Below are positions 55,859 through 63,681 of a stretch of 64,000 bases of DNA, one piece after another. The notes below the pieces were generated by a model. That model was given only the letters and a program-made list of their open reading frames with translations, had not been told where the DNA came from and did no database searches. The translations under genes were made by a program, and so were the position numbers. The stretch comes from JANSWP01 sp041941305. GTDB taxonomy: Bacteria; Bacteroidota; Bacteroidia; Chitinophagales; Saprospiraceae. Within the stretch, counting starts at the first letter, position 1. The number at the start of each line of letters is the position of its first letter. Location: positions 62,001 through 126,000 of the forward strand of contig JBGTQJ010000015.1 in assembly GCA_041941305.1 (NCBI GenBank), in the 5' to 3' direction.

Positions 55859-55944
55859 TTGTGGATTTTGTGGCAGACACTATGATCGGCAAGCAGTTTT
55901 GGCGTGGCTGCCGGGTTAACTAATGTTTGTTTTCTTCCACAAAT
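55857..55944 (-). promoter_or_regulatory. Inverted TTTGTGGA elements flanking the 5' leader of the 55858 gene
   Basis: ATTTGTGGA overlaps the start codon side (55857-55865), and its complement TTCCACAAAT lies at 55935-55944 within the -7 region. The same pair, with the same position relative to the start codon, is found upstream of 63508 (63510-63519 and 63542-63551). Confidence 0.7.
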
Positions 55945-55947
55945 CTG
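55940..55947 (-). promoter_or_regulatory. -7-like box of the MopE-module gene
   Basis: CAGATTTG on the minus strand, one base from the Bacteroidota TAnnTTTG consensus. No TTG is present at the -33 position; instead the first 15-base box lies 21 bases upstream. Confidence 0.6.
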
Positions 55948-55968
55948 TAGTGAATCAACAGGAATGGG

Positions 55969-56054
55969 GTTTGGGCTTGTCGCAAGATGGTTCGTGGAGG
56001 TTGCAATATTGAGGAAGGTTTGCGGAAGTCGCAGGCGAGGTTTGCGGAGGTCGC
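55969..56054 (-). promoter_or_regulatory. Four-box operator, set A (AraC-type sites)
   Basis: Four copies of GTTYR-N5-GTYGC read on the plus strand: 55969-55983 (GTTTGGGCTTGTCGC), 55990-56004, 56018-56032 and 56040-56054. Steps are 21, 28 and 22 bases, that is two dimer-like pairs. The promoter-proximal copy takes the place of the -33 element. The gene it precedes begins at 55858. Probable binding protein: the AraC-type regulator at 57018 or its paralogue cut by the window end. Confidence 0.8.
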
Positions 56055-56085
56055 AAATGCGTTAAAAAATAAAATGAGGCTGTTC

Positions 56086-56121
56086 AAAAAAGCCCCTTCC
56101 AAACCCAAAGATGGAGGGGGC
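56086..56121 (-). terminator. Terminator of the acylphosphatase-like gene
   Basis: GCCCCTTCC (56092-56100) pairs with GGAGGGGGC (56113-56121) with one internal mismatch. On the minus strand it is followed by six T. It ends the transcript of the gene at 56243 just before the operator set A. Confidence 0.8.
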
Positions 56122-56170
56122 ACTACTGATACCTTATTTACAAATTCTTAGGTTTTATCTGGGAGAAATT

Positions 56171-56203
56171 GGAAGTCCTCTTCACTTTTGAAGAGTGACT
56201 TCC
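56171..56203. repeat. Hairpin after the acylphosphatase-like gene
   Basis: GGAAGTCCTCTTCA (56171-56184) and TGAAGAGTGACTTCC (56189-56203) pair with a one-base bulge and a 4-base loop. Confidence 0.7.
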
Positions 56204-56242
56204 GCATCAATCTAATCTTAAAAAATTAGAATTCTTTTGTTT

Positions 56243-56551
56243 TTAGGCTTTGATAGATCGCACAATTTTAAAGTGTCCATAGCCCCGACATTTCCCTTCT
56301 TCTAACTTAAACTCTTCCACATTAGCACCAGTTGGCCCCAATCGACAATCATTAACAAAATTTTCAACTTTTGCAGGCTCTCCTTCAACCTCTAAATACA
56401 AGGCATCATAGTAGTATTGAACAAAACCCGATAAGCCCATTTCTCTGGCCAATCGTTTTGCATAGCGCCGAAAACCAACTTTTTGGACTTCTCCTTCAAT
56501 GTACACATTGTAGTGTTTTCGCTTGTCCTTGAAGAAATTTAGTAAACTCAT
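56243..56551 (-). CDS. Acylphosphatase-like protein lacking the catalytic asparagine
   Basis: A 102-residue protein with the acylphosphatase alpha/beta fold. Motif 1 is intact (GEVQKVGFRRYAKRLA, with the substrate-binding Arg of GFR). Motif 2, normally G-[FYW]-[AVC]-x-N, reads GFVQYYYDALYLEVEG, with Tyr where the catalytic Asn belongs. RLGPTGANVEEF follows as usual. Either activity is lost, or it binds acyl phosphates without hydrolysing them. An N-terminal basic extension (KDKRKH) adds about 12 residues. It lies between a hybrid sensor kinase gene and the giant exported protein gene, on the same strand. Confidence 0.85.
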   Translation of the reverse strand: MSLLNFFKDKRKHYNVYIEGEVQKVGFRRYAKRLAREMGLSGFVQYYYDALYLEVEGEPAKVENFVNDCRLGPTGANVEEFKLEEGKCRGYGHFKIVRSIKA

Positions 56552-57017
56552 AATCGTTTAAGTTTGCTTGATGTATGTTTTTTTACTTGGTTGCTCAAAT
56601 AAAAAAAATTCCATAGTTAGGCGTAGATTGGAGGCATTTTGGATTTTGGAATTGCCTCCAATCTTAAGGATCTCAAGATCAGGGTTTTGTAAATTTCAAC
56701 CCTTAATTCGCATTAATAACTTAAGCGTTTGAGCACCAAGTTAAGAGGCTATATCTGCTTTGATTTAATATTTCCGTTTGGCAAGATGGAGTCTTCTCAT
56801 GTGTATGATTCAAGGGACCTAATTTATGGAAAATCGGATTGGGTAGGAGGGTATCCTAATTTATTAAAACGATACAATGTTTCGGCACTAAGAATATAAA
56901 TTTTTAAAAACTTCTATGACAAATAAAAGAAAGATTTTGCAGAAAGTAAAAAAAACCAAAAGCCAAAATTATATATTTTTATTACAAATATACCGTAAAT
57001 TAAATTTGACACTTGCC
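56552..57017. other. 466-base spacer with one hairpin
   Basis: Between the hybrid sensor kinase stop and the acylphosphatase-like start. AGATTGGAGGCA (56625-56636) pairs with TGCCTCCAATCT (56653-56664). GAGCACCAAGTTAAG near 56730 resembles the outer arm of the palindrome at 42286. No gene is supported. The acylphosphatase promoter presumably lies here but I cannot place it. Confidence 0.6.
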
Positions 57018-60000
57018 CTACTTCACCTCACTCGGGCTTTTCCCAAACCGTTCCTTAAACCTGGTTGAAAAATATTTTTCATTTCCAAACCCTACCATTA
57101 TTGAGATCTGCATCACATTGCCTTCTTTGTTTCTCAATAATTCCATAGCTCTGTCTAAGCGATAATTTCGCACAAAATCATTTGGAGCTTGTCCTGTAAG
57201 TGCTTTAATTTTTCGATGTAGTTGAGAACGACTAAGGTTCATTTTTTTTGCAAGAATTTCTACTGAAAGGTTCTCATCCTCTAAATACTCGTCCACCAAA
57301 AGGGTAAATCTCCGAAGGAAGTCATTGTCAATTTTAGAGAAAAAACTGATGGGTTTTTCACTATATTTTTTGGCGCTTGAAAAGGGTTGTTGGCTGAATT
57401 TTTCCTGCATCATTTTTCTGATCTCAATCAATTTATCAATTCTAACTTTCAGCTCTTCAGTATGAAATGGTTTTGTTAAGTATGCATCTGCTCCTTGTTT
57501 AAGTCCTTGGATTTTAGACTCAATAGCTGATTTAGCCGTCAATAAAATAATTGGAATGTGAGAAGTTTTTTCATCATTTTTCAAAAAGCTGGTTACTTCA
57601 TAGCCATCTTTTTTGGGCATCATCAAATCTGAAATCACCAAATCGGGAATCAACTCTTCAGCTTTTCTAATTCCTTCTTCCCCATTGGATGCTTCAATAA
57701 TTTGAAAAGTTTCAGGTAAAGAGTACTTGATAAACTGTCGCATTTCGGCATTGTCCTCAATGATTAAGATGGTTGGACGTTGTGCTTGCCCCTGTGGGAA
57801 TGTTATGGTGTTAAGATGTTGCGATTCTATAATGTTTTGATGTTGGATTAGCCTCTGGGAGGATGTTGGGGTGTTGTGTTTGCCCCTTTGGGGGCGCTGT
57901 AGTGCTTGGGTGTCAGGAAGTTCCTTTTTTAGGGGATTTTGGGATACTTCTTGTTGCATTGGAAGGGTTACTCTAAAGGTACTGCCTTTTCCAGGTTCAC
58001 TCTCTGCTTCTATATTGCCACCCATTAATTCAACCAGCTCTTTTGTCAAAGCTAAGCCAATGCCGGTTCCTTCCCCTTCTCTGGTAGAAGAAGCATCTAC
58101 TTGATAGAATCGATCAAAAACTTTGGGTAGTTCAGAAGAAGAAATCCCAAGTCCAGTATCTGAAACGCTGATAGTGATTTGTTCAGATTGAACCATAGCA
58201 ATTGACAACTCACAGCTCCCTTCCTTTGTAAACTTTAGTGCATTTGACAATAAGTTATACGCCACCTTTTCAACTTTATTTTTATCAAAGAAAAATTCTG
58301 GTAAATCCATGGCTGCATTGTATTTCAATACAATCCCCTTTTTTTCAGCCAAGGGCAAAAAAGATTGATAGATAGGACGGAGTACGTTCTGTATATTTCC
58401 GTTCCTCAAATCCAAATTCATTTGTCTGCCTTCCAGTTTGGAGAGATCGAGCAATTGATTAACAAGTTCTAAAAGCTTCCGGCTATTGGTCTCGACTAGT
58501 CTGAGTTTTGTTAACCAGTCAGTATCTTCTGGTTTAGAAATAATCTGTCGAATTGGTTCAATGATCAGTGTAAGTGGTGTCCGAAATTCATGTGTTATAT
58601 TAGAGAAGAAATTGGTTTTGATGCGATCCAATTCAGTTAGCCGTTCTGCTTCTTTTTGTTCAAAGGCAAGTTGATTTTGAAGTTTTACTCTATTGATTTG
58701 AAATCGGTATATCGCATATATGCCTCCAAGTAGTGCAAAAAAGTATAAGGCATAAGCCAAATTTGATTTCCACCAGGGGGGTAAAATGGTGACCTTTAAA
58801 GCCGTAGGTTCTTCATTCCAAATACCACTGCTATTGCTGCCTTTTACATAAAATGTATATTCGCCTGGAGCCAAATTGGCATAGTTAGCAGTGTTGTCAT
58901 TTCCAGTAAACACCCAATCAGGATCGACTCCTTCGAAAAAATGCTGGTATTGATTTTTTTCAGAATTGGTATAATCCAATGCAGCAAACTCAAAGGACAA
59001 GAGATTTTGAAAATGTTTTAAAGTAATGGATTCCGTTTGTTCAATAGGAAATTGTAAAACTTTACTGGAATCTTTGTGATGAATCAATTCATTATTGATC
59101 TTTAAGGATGTGATGCACACTGGTGGTTTAAATTCACTTGCTTCTAAATCTTCAGGATAAAAAGCGGTTAGTCCATTAATTCCTCCAAAAAACAATCTTC
59201 CATCATTCCCTTTGGCATAGCTCAGGGTATTAAACTCATTATCCTGCAAACCATCTGTCACGGTATAATTTTCAAAGGTTTTCTCTCTGGGATTGAATTT
59301 TGAAAGCCCACGATTGGTACTCATCCAAAGGTGCTTTTCTCCATCTACAAGAATTCCATAAATGACATTATTGGGCAATCCGGCTTTAGTAGAAAAATGT
59401 TCTATTCTGCCAGTTTCCTTATTAAGAAGATTGAGGCCACCTCCTTTGGTGCCTATCCATAAGCGTTTTTTAGGAGTATCAGGGTCATCATGCAGAGATA
59501 AAACAAAATTATTATTGAGGCTGGAAGCATCTTTGGGATCATTTTGGAATAAGACAAAGTAAATTGAATCGCCCTGTGGAATTCCTCTTATTAAACCATG
59601 AGCTGTCCCTATCCAAATATGTTTATTAGCATCCTCTATCAAAGCCACACTTTGATCAGTATTCGGAACCAAATGATTAAAACTAAATGTCTGAATTTTT
59701 TTTGATTGAGGCGAAAATTTGACAAGCTTTCCATTGCTATCTGTTTTCAAAAGGTTGCCGTCATGATCTTCCACCAATTTTCCATTGTTCACTTCATTTT
59801 TGAACATATAATTGATTGCTGGTTGCCCTTCAATAAATTCAACAATTTTTGAGCCTTTTATATTCGATTGATAAGCTCCTAAACCCCAAAACGAACCATC
59901 TTTCATCTGAATTAAATCCATTATAAAATTTTTGAACTTGTCATGTTCCTCAAGTTGGTTGGTTTGTTCATTGAGTATTTTGGCAGAATAGGTTTCTTCC

Positions 60001-61127
60001 TCTAAAAGCAAAATCCAGATTCGATCTTCCTTGTCTTGAAAAATACGTTGTAAGCTTTTGCCTTCCAAATAATGCTGAAAGTGTTTTTTGTTTGGATTGT
60101 ACTTTCGAATGCCGTAGCCTCCTGTACCAATCCAAATATTGCTGCTTTGGTCTATCATGATTTCCGTTCGCTTGATATGTTCTCCTTCCTCAAAATCCAG
60201 CCAGACAGTAAGAGAGTCAGTTGGTTCTGTTGTTGATTTCCACAAAAGTTGATGGGTGGATAATCCAAAAACATTGCCATTGGCATCAAGAGTGATTCTT
60301 CCCAAATCATTTGCTGATTTTTTCGGCACTAAAATTTTTTCCCAAAAACCCTTTTGGTCATTGTATAAGCCCCCAGGTTGTGAAATCCAGATACCTCCAC
60401 TCAAATCTTCCAGGAGTTTACAATTGCCCGAATATTGATATTGGGTATCTACAATCACATCCTCCAATAAATTTCCGTCTAAATCCAGCCTTAAGTTTTG
60501 TCCAAAATTGCTTAACCAAATTTCCTTTTTTGAAGAAATCATCAAATTGGAAATGATGTTTGGAGGAAAATCATCTTCCCCTTTTTTAAAGAAAAAGTGC
60601 TGCAAGTCAATATGCTCTTCAAAATCAAAGTCCTCTGTTAAAATTTCCGGGGCTTGTTTTATCCACTTCAATTGATTCAAACCAAAATCAGTCCCAATCC
60701 ACATTGAACCATCCGGGCTTTCAACAATATCTTTTACAGACAAACTGGTCAAACCTTTTTGAGAGGCTTCTTGCCTTGTAATGTTAAAAAAAAGTTCTGT
60801 GGTCTTATCAAAAAGATTAATTCCCTTGTTTTCAGTTCCTATCCATAATCTTCCTTCGCCATCTTCTTCAATATTTTGTACCGTATTTCCCGAAATAGAG
60901 TGAGGGTCAAAAGGGTCGTGATTGAAATGCTTAAATTTTCTCCCATCGTAGCGATTCAATCCATCTTTGGTAGCAATCCAAATAAAGCCCTCTTGATCTT
61001 GATGCAGATCGTAAATCATTCCCTGAGAAAGCCCATCTTGAATAGTAATGCTTTCTACCAAAGGGTTTTGAGCAATTAGGCAAGCCGAGAACCAAAATGA
61101 CAGACATATGGATAATCGCTTTCTCAT
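57018..61127 (-). CDS. Hybrid two-component system protein (sensor kinase, receiver, AraC domain)
   Basis: A 1369-residue one-protein signalling system. Signal peptide about 1-19, then 14 or so Reg_prop propeller repeats (GFIWIATKDGLNRYDG type) and a Y_Y_Y domain (to about 780) in the periplasm, and one transmembrane helix (about 790-812). Inside: HisKA with FFSNITHEFRTPLTLI (phosphoacceptor His near 850), HATPase (NLLSNALKFT, GTGIGLALTKEL), a receiver with VISDLMMPKKDG (Asp near 1162) and a C-terminal AraC HTH (about 1283-1369, MNLSRSQLHRKIKALTG). Such proteins usually sense glycans or other ligands directly. The neighbours suggest it controls one or both exported proteins. Confidence 0.95.
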   Translation of the reverse strand: MRKRLSICLSFWFSACLIAQNPLVESITIQDGLSQGMIYDLHQDQEGFIWIATKDGLNRYDGRKFKHFNHDPFDPHSISGNTVQNIEEDGEGRLWIGTENKGINLFDKTTELFFNITRQEASQKGLTSLSVKDIVESPDGSMWIGTDFGLNQLKWIKQAPEILTEDFDFEEHIDLQHFFFKKGEDDFPPNIISNLMISSKKEIWLSNFGQNLRLDLDGNLLEDVIVDTQYQYSGNCKLLEDLSGGIWISQPGGLYNDQKGFWEKILVPKKSANDLGRITLDANGNVFGLSTHQLLWKSTTEPTDSLTVWLDFEEGEHIKRTEIMIDQSSNIWIGTGGYGIRKYNPNKKHFQHYLEGKSLQRIFQDKEDRIWILLLEEETYSAKILNEQTNQLEEHDKFKNFIMDLIQMKDGSFWGLGAYQSNIKGSKIVEFIEGQPAINYMFKNEVNNGKLVEDHDGNLLKTDSNGKLVKFSPQSKKIQTFSFNHLVPNTDQSVALIEDANKHIWIGTAHGLIRGIPQGDSIYFVLFQNDPKDASSLNNNFVLSLHDDPDTPKKRLWIGTKGGGLNLLNKETGRIEHFSTKAGLPNNVIYGILVDGEKHLWMSTNRGLSKFNPREKTFENYTVTDGLQDNEFNTLSYAKGNDGRLFFGGINGLTAFYPEDLEASEFKPPVCITSLKINNELIHHKDSSKVLQFPIEQTESITLKHFQNLLSFEFAALDYTNSEKNQYQHFFEGVDPDWVFTGNDNTANYANLAPGEYTFYVKGSNSSGIWNEEPTALKVTILPPWWKSNLAYALYFFALLGGIYAIYRFQINRVKLQNQLAFEQKEAERLTELDRIKTNFFSNITHEFRTPLTLIIEPIRQIISKPEDTDWLTKLRLVETNSRKLLELVNQLLDLSKLEGRQMNLDLRNGNIQNVLRPIYQSFLPLAEKKGIVLKYNAAMDLPEFFFDKNKVEKVAYNLLSNALKFTKEGSCELSIAMVQSEQITISVSDTGLGISSSELPKVFDRFYQVDASSTREGEGTGIGLALTKELVELMGGNIEAESEPGKGSTFRVTLPMQQEVSQNPLKKELPDTQALQRPQRGKHNTPTSSQRLIQHQNIIESQHLNTITFPQGQAQRPTILIIEDNAEMRQFIKYSLPETFQIIEASNGEEGIRKAEELIPDLVISDLMMPKKDGYEVTSFLKNDEKTSHIPIILLTAKSAIESKIQGLKQGADAYLTKPFHTEELKVRIDKLIEIRKMMQEKFSQQPFSSAKKYSEKPISFFSKIDNDFLRRFTLLVDEYLEDENLSVEILAKKMNLSRSQLHRKIKALTGQAPNDFVRNYRLDRAMELLRNKEGNVMQISIMVGFGNEKYFSTRFKERFGKSPSEVK

Positions 61128-61178
61128 AAGAGGTCAAATATAGATTTTTCAAAGAAAATTCAAATTAATTGACCTCAT

Positions 61179-61212
61179 AAAAAGCCCGCTTCAAATCCAA
61201 AAAAGAGAGGGT
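61179..61212 (-). terminator. Probable terminator of the propeller-repeat gene
   Basis: A weak stem with GCCC near 61183 and GGGT near 61209 followed, on the minus strand, by a run of five T. The sequence is a diverged copy of the terminator region at 56086-56140, including the conserved GATACCT further on. Confidence 0.5.
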
Positions 61213-61360
61213 ACTTTTGATACCTGATTCTTTATTTGATATTACGCACTTCGAGCATTATAGCCACCTCCAGCAGCAAAAATTTCTTTGGAAAGAGGCA
61301 GGGGAGCCGGGAAGGTATATTTCGCAATGTGCACAATATAAGTACTAGATTCTTTAGGGC

Positions 61361-63508
61361 TTAGTTTTTTATCAGCATCTTCTCAACTATTGGCTGCTCA
61401 AACAATTTGAAGTATAAAAAGTAAAGCCCATTCGGTAAGTCCTCCACCTCAATCCTGGTCTCATTTTCAGAAATCATTGTACTATAACTTAATCTACCTA
61501 CTGAATCATAGAGCTGAATTGGAATTTCAGCATTTTCCTCCAATCCGGTTTGGTTTTCGGGAAGATAAAGAGTGAAAGCTCCATTGTTCACCGGATTTGG
61601 TGCTACCCAAAGACTTAATGCATCTCCAGAGTTTAGTAAATCAAGGCTAACAATCTCAGAATATTCAAATAGACCATCGTAATCTATTTGTTTCAAGCGA
61701 TAATAATTTAAACCTGAAGAAGGATTTTCGTGAAGAAAGGAATAAAATTGCTTTTCAAATGAAGTACCCGCGCCATTCAAAAAATCTAAAGTCTGCCAAT
61801 TAATCACTTTGTCACTGCCTGCTGCCCATTGAATTTCAAATCCTTCATTATTGAATTCCGAAGCAGTTTGCCATGTCAGGAGGTTTCCATCCCTCGTGGC
61901 TTTGGCTTTGAAGCTGGTCAGTTCTACAGGCAAAATCAAAGAATTACTATACAACTCAACAACATTATCGGTATCTTGATCTCCCCTATAAACCAAGGTC
62001 ATACTATTTGAACTGAGTTGATATTCCGAAATCGCTCTCCCAACAGGCAAATTCGGGTGAAGCTTTGAATTAGTCCCTCCACCTAATGGAACCTTAAACA
62101 CTTCCAGGACATCATTAATATCTTTATCAGACCAGAAAACAACCGTAGTATTATCATTAGCTATTAAATAATTAACAACATCTTTTTGGCCAGATAAAGG
62201 GTCATTGAGTTTGTTTACAGTCCCCCCTGCTATGGCTACACTATACAACTCTATTACATTTTCAATATCTTGATCAGCAGAATAGACAACTGTCGAATTA
62301 TCTGAACTAATTTGAAAATCAAACACATCCCCATTTGTCACAAGCGGATCATTGAGTTTAGTAACCGTACCACCGCCAATAGGGACGCTGTATAATTCAT
62401 TAGTTTCATCCGTTTCCTGTTCTGCTATATATACCACTCTGTTATTGTCTGTACTGATAGTGAAGGATTCTACTTCCCCATTTGCTACAATCGGACCATT
62501 GAGTTTGGTAACAGTGCCACCACCAATCGGAACACTGTATATTTCCTCCATATTATCCGTATCCTGATCTGCCATATACACTGCTGTGGTACTATTGGCA
62601 CTAATTTCGAAAAGGGCTACTCTGCCACCACTGACCAGGGGATCATTGAGTTTTGTTGATGTTCCACCCGCTATGGGCACACTATACAAATCAGGTTCAA
62701 GATGAGAACCTGTACCTTCTTTTGCCATGTAAAGAACCTTTGAATTATCAGGACTAATTAAATAGAACCCACTTACATTCGCGAGTGATGCCAGCGTTCC
62801 GTTCAGTTTAGTAACTGTTCCTCCTCCTATGGGGACACTATAAAGTTCAAAAACATTATCCGTATCCTGATCTGCAAGGTATATAACCCGATTACTATTT
62901 GGGCTAATTTTTATTGTAAAGACATCTCCTCCATTGACAAGGGGGTCATTTAATTTGGTGACTGTTCCTCCTCCTAAAGGGACACTATATAGTTCAATTT
63001 CATTATCCGTGTCTTGATCTGCTGTATAAACAACTGTTGAATTGTCAGGGCTGATAGAAAATGGAAAACTGACTTGACCGCCATTTACGAGCGGATCATT
63101 CAGTTTGGTGACCGTTCCTCCACCAATCGGGACGCTATACAATTCCGCAACACCATCTGTATCCTGGTCTGCAATGTACACTACCGTTGAATTATCAGGA
63201 CTGATTAAAAAATTATTAAAGTAAATATCGCCACCACTCACCATTGGGTTATTCAATTTGGTCACGGTTCCTCCTGTTAAAGGAACCGAATATAATTCAA
63301 ACACTTCATCTGTGTCCTGGTCCGCTCTATAAACAACTCGGGAATTATCTGTACTGATCAAAAATTGACTTACATCGCCTCCCATTGGTAAGGCACTATT
63401 CAATTTGGTTTGTCCATAGGCAGCATTTATTCCTGCAAGGAGGGAAAAAGCGCCTGATAACAAAAAAGCAGGGTATTGTTTCCAAAGTGTAGAAATAATC
63501 TCATTCAT
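61361..63508 (-). CDS. T9SS-exported propeller-repeat protein
   Basis: A 715-residue exported protein with signal region FLLSGAFSLLAGINAAYGQ. Residues about 40-520 contain nine full and one partial copies of a repeat of about 48 residues: [FY]-x-IS-x-DN-x-VVY-x-ADQDTD, then ELYSVPIGGGTVTKLNDPLV. The core resembles TolB/PD40 propeller blades. A beta-sandwich region (about 520-625, LPVELTSFKAKATRDGNLLT, WQTASEFNNEGFEIQW) precedes the T9SS sorting domain (WVAPNPVNNGAFTLYL, GLYFLYFKLF). Its ligand is unknown. It is preceded by box array B and lies between two hybrid AraC regulator genes. Confidence 0.92.
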   Translation of the reverse strand: MNEIISTLWKQYPAFLLSGAFSLLAGINAAYGQTKLNSALPMGGDVSQFLISTDNSRVVYRADQDTDEVFELYSVPLTGGTVTKLNNPMVSGGDIYFNNFLISPDNSTVVYIADQDTDGVAELYSVPIGGGTVTKLNDPLVNGGQVSFPFSISPDNSTVVYTADQDTDNEIELYSVPLGGGTVTKLNDPLVNGGDVFTIKISPNSNRVIYLADQDTDNVFELYSVPIGGGTVTKLNGTLASLANVSGFYLISPDNSKVLYMAKEGTGSHLEPDLYSVPIAGGTSTKLNDPLVSGGRVALFEISANSTTAVYMADQDTDNMEEIYSVPIGGGTVTKLNGPIVANGEVESFTISTDNNRVVYIAEQETDETNELYSVPIGGGTVTKLNDPLVTNGDVFDFQISSDNSTVVYSADQDIENVIELYSVAIAGGTVNKLNDPLSGQKDVVNYLIANDNTTVVFWSDKDINDVLEVFKVPLGGGTNSKLHPNLPVGRAISEYQLSSNSMTLVYRGDQDTDNVVELYSNSLILPVELTSFKAKATRDGNLLTWQTASEFNNEGFEIQWAAGSDKVINWQTLDFLNGAGTSFEKQFYSFLHENPSSGLNYYRLKQIDYDGLFEYSEIVSLDLLNSGDALSLWVAPNPVNNGAFTLYLPENQTGLEENAEIPIQLYDSVGRLSYSTMISENETRIEVEDLPNGLYFLYFKLFEQPIVEKMLIKN
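61950..63400 (-). repeat. Tandem repeats of about 145 bases in the propeller-repeat gene
   Basis: Nine to ten units, each containing a GGWACNGTTMCYAARYTNAAY-like block on the coding strand and a following TCNCCWGATAATTC-like block. Units 5 and 9 are the most diverged. The close similarity between units 2, 3 and 7 suggests recent duplication or gene conversion. Confidence 0.8.
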
Positions 63509-63551
63509 AATTTGTGGAATTGTGGATAGTTGTTATTAATCTTCCACAAAT
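63509..63551 (-). promoter_or_regulatory. Inverted TTTGTGGA elements flanking the leader of the 63508 gene
   Basis: AATTTGTGGAA (63509-63519) directly precedes the start codon on the minus strand side, and its complement TTCCACAAATT is at 63542-63552. The two arms flank a leader of about 22 bases. The same element pair is at 55857-55944. Confidence 0.7.
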
Positions 63552-63554
63552 TTG
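63547..63554 (-). promoter_or_regulatory. -7-like box of the propeller-repeat gene
   Basis: CAAATTTG on the minus strand, 20 bases downstream of the nearest 15-base box. It matches the set A box CAGATTTG at 55940 in sequence and in position, and both are one base off TAnnTTTG. Confidence 0.6.
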
Positions 63555-63574
63555 AAAAACGCAAGGAAAGCTGC

Positions 63575-63659
63575 GTTTAATAATGTTGCACAGTGGTTCG
63601 ACAATGTTGCAATTTGAGGAGAAGTTCAATTATGTTGCAGGCAGGTTTGATAATGTTGC
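63575..63659 (-). promoter_or_regulatory. Four-box operator, set B (AraC-type sites)
   Basis: Four copies of GTTYR-N5-GTYGC on the plus strand: 63575-63589 (GTTTAATAATGTTGC), 63596-63610, 63624-63638 and 63645-63659. Steps are 21, 28 and 21 bases. The N5 spacers are AT-rich (ATAAT, ACAAT, ATTAT, ATAAT), whereas set A has GC-rich ones (GGCTT, TGGAG, CGGAA, CGGAG). The array lies between the stop of the upstream regulator gene and the start at 63508. Confidence 0.82.
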
Positions 63660-63681
63660 GAATATAGAAGCTCCAAGCCCT

